From NCBI RefSeq assembly GCF_040802235.1, contig NC_133166.1:113722991-113786990 (forward strand): DNA of 64,000 bases. Reading direction: 5' to 3'. Both the position numbers and the translations under genes were made by a program. The DNA comes from Manis javanica. Its lineage: Eukaryota > Chordata > Mammalia > Pholidota > Manidae. Position 1 is the stretch's first letter, and each line of letters begins with the position of its first letter. Below are positions 59,001-64,000 of this stretch, in pieces. Below the pieces are notes generated by a model, which searched no databases, was not told where the DNA came from, and saw only the letters and a program-made list of their open reading frames with translations.

Positions 59001-62000
59001 TGTTGGGGCTCCAAGTCACCATGTCTGAGCCTAAGACCCCACAACTCCCAGCTCCGGAGCCTCTTAGCTCTGACTCCTGCTCCAGGGCTCCTGAGCAGGC
59101 AGATCCCAAACTCCCGCCCCATGATCTGCTGTCCCACAGCACCATGCCCCCCGGTCCTGAACCCACGACCGCCGGGTTCTAAACTCCAACAGCTGGTCCT
59201 GAGCATCGCCATGCGGTGCTTGCAGAGCGGCCCATCTCCCGGCCTCTGCAGCTCAGCAGTCACACCGCTGCTCTCACAGGCTGGGACTTGGGACTCCACT
59301 GGTCTGCGATCCCATCCCAACCCCCAGCAGGTTGGGGGGTACTCTGGGCCCCTCAGGCTCTGGTCGTGCCGGGGAATGCCCCACGGTCACTTCTTGGGGG
59401 CCGTGGGGAACTCTCTCCCCTAGACTGTCCCTGAGCCTTGCCCGAGGCCCCATCCCAGGCCTGAGCCATCCCCTGTGCCCGGGCAGCCCCCACAGTGCTG
59501 GTGGATGTGCGGGAGACGGACCCGGTGATGCAGGAGGAGATCTTCGGGCCCATCCTGCCCATCCTGAACGTGAGGGGCCTGGACGAGGCCATGAGCTTCA
59601 TCAACCGTCGGGAGAAGCCCCTGGCCCTGTACGCCTTCTCCAACAGCAAGCAGGTGGGCCTAAGGCAGGGCAGGCGGGCAGGGGGCAGCAGTGCACGGAC
59701 GGGGTGGTGGCAGCCACGCGGGAGGTGGCCCCAGGACGAGTGGATCCTGGGGCCTGGCGGGACGGTAGGGGGTCCTGGCCCTTCTGGGGCAGCCACAGTT
59801 CCGGGTGGTGGCACTCTGGGCTCTGCTCCTGCCCTTTCCCCTGGGAGCAGCCGGGCCTCCTCCCCCCTCTATCCTAGGCGGCATTCTCCTGGGTCCTCAG
59901 TGGGCAGCTCCCCGGGGACTCCTCCAGGGCCGAGAGTACCCTCGTGGTCAGCCCCCAACTGTCATCCTCATCACCTGGGTCTGGTGGTCTCATTGCCCCC
60001 TTTCAGTGCCTGGCTGGTGGAAGGCACGCACAACACGGGGTGGGATGCAGAGCACACAGGCCGCAAGAGCCCTGGTGCCCTGCCCTCTGCCTCCGGCCCC
60101 ATCCTGTTCATGCTCTGGGGGCAGCCTGGGGGCCTCAAGGGCACATGGGCAGTGGTTTCAGCTCAGGACGCACCTGCCCCACTTACTCGGCTCTCAGGAG
60201 ATCCCTCACAGGCTGGACAATGTTTTTATAAACTTTTAATCTTGCAATAATTTTAGATTTACAGAAAAGTTGCAAAGATAGTCCAGGGAGTTCTCATATA
60301 CCTGCACCCAGTCCCTCCCATTTAAGGGCCCTTGGGGTTGGTCAAAACTAAGAAACTGACATTGGCACATTACTGCTAATGTCACTCTAGACCCGATCCA
60401 GTTTTCCTTTCTGCCCCAGGATCTGAGGAAGAGTCCTAGGCTGCGTTTAGTTGTCATGGCTTCTCCGGCCTGTAGCCATCTCTCAGCTTGAGGAACACCA
60501 GCCAGGTCTCCTGCGGTGTGTCTCCAGTCTGTTGTTTTTCTCAGGGAAGAATACCACAGAGGAAGGGCTGGTCTCCGGCCCCGTATCAGAGGCACACGAG
60601 ATCCGCACACCACTGGGGAGGCCGGCCCCCGTCACTCGGCCCAGGCTGTGTCTGCCACAGCTGCCCACTGAGGGGTGACTGTTTTTCCCTTTCCTTATTC
60701 TAGTCTTTGGGAGCGCGTCCCTGGGTCTAACCCATCTTCAATGGGAGGGATGTTTTAAAGCTCCACCTGCTGAAGGGGCAATATCTACATATATCACCTA
60801 GCCTCCATATGAGAGATTTGGCTCTTGAATCACTTCCTGCTACCAGCATGGAAGCATGTGCATCTGCATTATTCTCGGGGCTACAATCCTATACCCGCTA
60901 TTTGCTTCCTGGCTCAAGTTGCCCCAGCCTCGGGCTCTGGGTGCTGCTGTGCGGCTGAGACCTGCCCATCTCTCTGTTTTCTCACCACTTCCTTCCTTTC
61001 GGTCAGTGAGATGCTTCAGGCTCATCCTGGGAGCTTCCCCACCCAGCCCAAGAACCAGCCATCGCTCCAAGGAGCCCTGGTTTGTCTGGACAACGTTAAC
61101 TTTAGAAAATGGCCCCCACGGTTCCCAGAATGCATGTGTGGCCACATGGAAGACATGTGTCTCGCCCCGTGTGACTCGCCCTTACTCCGTGCAAGCACAG
61201 CTGGTGCCTCCTAGTCTATCTTCTGTTGTCCTGTTACTGCTGGTCTCAACGTGATTCTGGGCCACTAATGGGGGCTCTACTCTGCCCACCATTAGGCAAG
61301 GTGCTATCCGAGAGCCACACATTGTAAAAGCCAAGTTTTTGTGCAAGTATTTAGTGTCTCATCTTTTTTCCATCTCATTCTTCAAATAAACCTATAGACT
61401 GAAGCATAAAGGCTTCAGTAAGTCAAGCAAGGGCCAAGCTAATGTTTCTAAAACACAAATCTGATGTCACCATCACGGCCTCCCATGCAGCACGCCACCC
61501 AGGCCACCACCTCGTTTCCACACCTGCCCTCCGCTCTGCCTGGGGCCCTTTCAGGTCTCTGCCAGGTGACTCCTGACCCCCCCTTGAGACTCAGCAGGCA
61601 CACTGCAGCCCTCCCCTGGGCTGCTTCCCTGACTACGGGCACCTCACCCTGCACTCTCCACGTCCCCAGGTGACCACGTCTCCTGCCTCCCTCTCAGCCC
61701 TGAGTCTGTGTCCCCAGCACCCTGCTCAGGCCACACATGAGCAGATGCTCAGGAAACACATCCCAAGTTGGGGTCTCAACCATGCTACACAGCCATGCCC
61801 CCCAGCTGTCTCCTTCCACAGGGCCAGGCAGCCTCACTGCTGTTTCTCTCCAGGTGGTCAAGCAAGTGCTGGCCTGGACCAGCAGCGGGGGCTTCTGTGG
61901 GAACGATGGCTTCATGCACATGACCCTCGCCAGCCTGCCTTTCGGAGGAGTGGGTAGGTGACAGCAGAGCCCCTTTCTTTTACTGTTACTTGACTGAATG

Positions 62001-63789
62001 GCACCCCAACATTCATATCCTGCTTCCCTCTGCCCAGTCTGGAGTGGAACCTTCCAGACCTGCCTCCGCATTTACACATGTCGATCAGCCAGCAGATCTG
62101 CAGTTTAGGGTTTGTTTTCTAATATCGCTGTGATCGCCTTGTACCAGCTGCCGCTGCCTTTCTCCTTGAGCACACAGGGCACCCTTGGGTGTTCTTTCCA
62201 TGGTGAGGCTGCATCTGCTCTTTTAACCCTCCATGCCACCTCGGTCCAACAACTGGCATGTCACCACCCTGGAGACGGGCTGTTGCTGGCTCCCCCAACC
62301 CTGAGGGAGGCCTGGGTGAGTGGGGCCCACCCCCCAGCCCCAGCAGCCCGTTACCATTGCAAAGTCCTGGCCTCCGAGGCCGGAAACCTCAGGGCTGGAT
62401 CCAGCAAGCCCGACGGCTGTATGATCGGGGGCGGCCACAGCCCCTCTCTGAGCCTATCTCCTCCACAGTGGAATGGAAGGGCCAGAGACTTGAGGTCACT
62501 CCACCTGTCCATACTCAGCACCAGCATAAACAACCAGCAGGGCCTGGCAAGCTGCCCTGGTGGGCCTGGACCTTCCCTGGTGCCACAGGAGCACGGGGTG
62601 GGCTGAGGGCTAAACCGTGGCAGGGCAGGACCCCCACAGCACGGCACTGCTGCCATCCCGGTTCTGGAACCTCCTCCCCCTGGCTCACCTGGCTGCCCTG
62701 TGTCCAGCCTCAGCTCCTCCTTCTCAGGGAAGCATCCGAGTCTGTGGACAAATCTGATCCTGCTACTCCCCTGACAAGAACCCCCCAGGCTCCCAGCCCT
62801 TCCTGGTCTGGCTGTGGGGTCGTGCTTGGGCCTCTTCGCCCTACTTTCCTGTCTGCTACGCCAGCCACAGACCCCTGCCCAAGCCCCTATATGCCACAAG
62901 TTGCCCACTTCCAAGGCTGTGCTCACCAAGCCTGGGTTTCTCTTGCCACTACCACCCTCTTCATCTGGTCAATTCCACATCTCTCAGGCTTCACTCACTC
63001 CAGGAAGCCCTCCCTGATTACCCCCAACTCCACCCAGGCTGGGTCCACCGGACTTACAGTGCATGAGCTGCCTGGTCCTTGGCTGCCTCCCTACCTAGTG
63101 CTGCAGACTTCTAACAATGCAGTACTCACTGTGTCCACGGGCCTGGGCACTCATCCAATCCCCACCAGGAGGTGGGTGCCACAGTTACCCCGTGTCACAT
63201 TGGAGGATACCAAGACCAAGTCACTTGCCCCCAGTGACACAGCTCTCAGAGCTGGGATTCAACTGCGGGCAGGGGCTACAGAATCACACTCTACCTATCT
63301 TGCCCCAGCACCTGGTGTCCCCACCATTAGCTGAGCTGGTGCTGGTGCCAGGCTGAGGCTAAGCCCTTTGCCCACAGCGGTTCATGCTCACTGATTTTAC
63401 AGATGGGGAAGGAGGGGTGAGGGAGTTTTTTCATGCGAGGGGTGAGGGAGTTTTTTCATGCTCACTGATTTTACAGGCCTGGAGGGGTGGGGGAGCCCAT
63501 GAAGGTCCTGCTGCGTGACTAGCAGAGCTCAGGTCTGTCCGGCGTCCCCTCAGCTGGCCACTGAAGGCCTGACCACCATGTTCCATGCCACCATATAGGT
63601 GCCAGCGGGATGGGCAGCTACCATGGCAAGTTCTCCTTCGATACCTTCTCCCACCACCGCGCCTGTGTGCTGCGCCAGCCCGGGATGGAAAAGATCTATG
63701 CTATCCGCTACCCACCCTACTCACCTCGCAAACTAAGGATGCTGCTGGTGGCCATGAGGACCCGCAGCTGCTGCTGCACCCTGCTCTGA
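53038..63789 (+). CDS. ALDH3B1: Aldehyde dehydrogenase 3 family member B1
   Basis: NAD(P)-dependent dehydrogenase that oxidises medium- and long-chain and lipid-peroxidation aldehydes at membranes. Coding exons: 53038-53199, 56351-56461, 56563-56683, 56954-57039, 57478-57559, 58493-58879, 59487-59653, 61854-61953, 63599-63789. Borders are GT/AG, phases close, and the product is 468 aa, equal to human. The ATG lies one base after an acceptor (AG at 53035-53036), so the 5' UTR is spliced. Key residues are catalytic Cys244 in [12 protein letters not shown], general base Glu210 in [13 protein letters not shown], the PWNYP motif in the N-terminal half, and EEIFGPILP near the C-terminal half. The C-terminus ends [10 protein letters not shown]; human ends GCSCTLL and is palmitoylated on its terminal cysteines, so lipid anchoring is expected here. 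The human neighbour ALDH3B2 is not seen in this window. Confidence 0.97.
53310..53760 (-). repeat. L2 LINE 3' remnant, reverse orientation, in ALDH3B1 intron 1
   Basis: 'ttattgaacacctactatgcaccaggcatactgttccaggggacacaacagataata' followed by 'agtaaataagtaattaggtag' and 'cagcaagtgcaaaggccctgaggagg' matches the complement of the L2 3' region in order. It is a degraded fragment. Confidence 0.75.
55051..55354. repeat. Perfect 152-bp tandem duplication in ALDH3B1 intron 1
   Basis: Two adjacent copies, 55051-55202 and 55203-55354, are identical by eye over 152 bases. They start GAACTCAGGGTGTTCCGCTG and end GGGGGTGTGGGCGG. The lack of any difference in old intron sequence points to a very recent duplication, or to an assembly artefact. 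Confidence 0.95.
56249..56270. repeat. (GAAT)n microsatellite
   Basis: About five GAAT units (AATGAATGAATGAATGAATG) lie some 80 bases upstream of ALDH3B1 coding exon 2. Confidence 0.8.
60225..60800. repeat. Old L1M-type LINE 3' UTR remnant in ALDH3B1 intron 7
   Basis: 'attttagatttacagaaaagttgcaaagatagtccagggagttctcatatacc', 'gtcaaaactaagaaactgacattggcacattactgctaatg' and 'agttgtcatggcttctccggcctgtagc' belong to a common ancient mammalian L1M-like 3' region. I did not fix the orientation. Confidence 0.7.
63165..63280 (-). repeat. MIR fragment, reverse orientation, in ALDH3B1 intron 8
   Basis: 'cattggaggataccaagaccaagtcacttgcccccagtgacacagc' and 'agctgggattcaactgcgggcag' match the complement of the MIR core and its tRNA-related box B region. 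Confidence 0.65.
63383..63476. repeat. Nested short direct duplication before the last ALDH3B1 exon
   Basis: CATGCTCACTGATTTTACAG occurs at 63383-63402 and again at 63457-63476. Between them a 24-base unit starting GAGGGGTGAGGGAG and ending TTTTTTCATG occurs at 63412-63435 and 63437-63460. The order is A-B-B-A, about 120 bases upstream of the final exon. The A element looks like a piece of a MIR ('ctcactgattttacagatgggg'). Confidence 0.9.
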
Positions 63790-64000
63790 GCCCTCCTCGG
63801 GCACCGGGGCACTGAGTGACCCCCCTGGCTCACACCTCAGTCATCCGCCACCACCATCCGCAGCCGGTGCAGATGCGGCCTGGGGTCCACGATACGACGA
63901 GTCAAAGACCCTCCAAGGCTACAGCCCAGCCAGCCCTGGCCCTCCTCCCTCCCGGGGCTCCTCTTTCTGGGCCCCCGGCCTCCTCCCTCAGCTGCCCCCC
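63790..64000 (+). other. ALDH3B1: ALDH3B1 3' UTR, cut by the window end
   Basis: GC-rich sequence after the stop codon. No AATAAA is present before the window ends, so the 3' UTR probably continues. Confidence 0.6.

Noticed and set aside
62258-63334. 358-codon plus-strand open frame in ALDH3B1 intron 8
   Set aside because: It lies between two well-defined exons, includes a MIR fragment, and shows no protein family.

Overview
This window is nuclear DNA from a placental mammal. It matches the gene neighbourhood of human chromosome 11q13.2: NDUFV1, DOC2G, NUDT8, TBX10, a trace of ACY3, UNC93B1 and ALDH3B1, in the human order and orientation. Genes are split into short exons with GT/AG borders, CpG islands mark the housekeeping promoters, and old MIR, L2 and L1 repeats fill the gaps. 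No Alu or B1 SINEs are visible. One L1 3' end (near 44.9 kb) has a tail I associate with laurasiatherian mammals, so that group is likely but not proven.

Layout. 1-1363: upstream DNA and the CpG-rich NDUFV1 promoter. 1364-6361 (+): NDUFV1, 10 coding exons, 464 aa. 6920-10112 (-): DOC2G, 10 coding exons, an open frame of 388 aa; the human copy is a pseudogene. 12323-14060 (-): NUDT8, 4 exons, 210 aa with an altered C-terminus. 15471-18790 (-): TBX10, 7 coding exons found, first few codons not located. 18.8-23.9 kb: repeats and unassigned DNA. 23.85-24.07 kb (-): a frame-disrupted last exon of ACY3; the rest of ACY3 is not recognisable. 24.1-31.2 kb: gene-free, with one clear MIR and a large unassigned block. 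31529-40768 (-): UNC93B1, 11 coding exons, 601 aa. 40.8-53.0 kb: L1 and MIR remnants and GC-rich unique DNA upstream of ALDH3B1. 53038-63789 (+): ALDH3B1, 9 coding exons, 468 aa.

The genes do not form one pathway. NDUFV1 is the NADH-oxidising subunit of mitochondrial complex I, NUDT8 a mitochondrial CoA-type Nudix hydrolase, DOC2G a double-C2 protein, TBX10 a T-box transcription factor, UNC93B1 the chaperone of nucleic-acid-sensing Toll-like receptors, and ALDH3B1 a membrane-linked fatty-aldehyde dehydrogenase. Exon borders were placed by eye from splice dinucleotides, reading phase and remembered human or mouse proteins. All phases close and total lengths agree with the families, but no alignment was run.

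I found no undescribed biological system. The best leads are evolutionary: an intact DOC2G, decay of ACY3, no second ALDH3B gene where humans have ALDH3B2, a changed NUDT8 tail, and a perfect 152-bp tandem duplication inside ALDH3B1.
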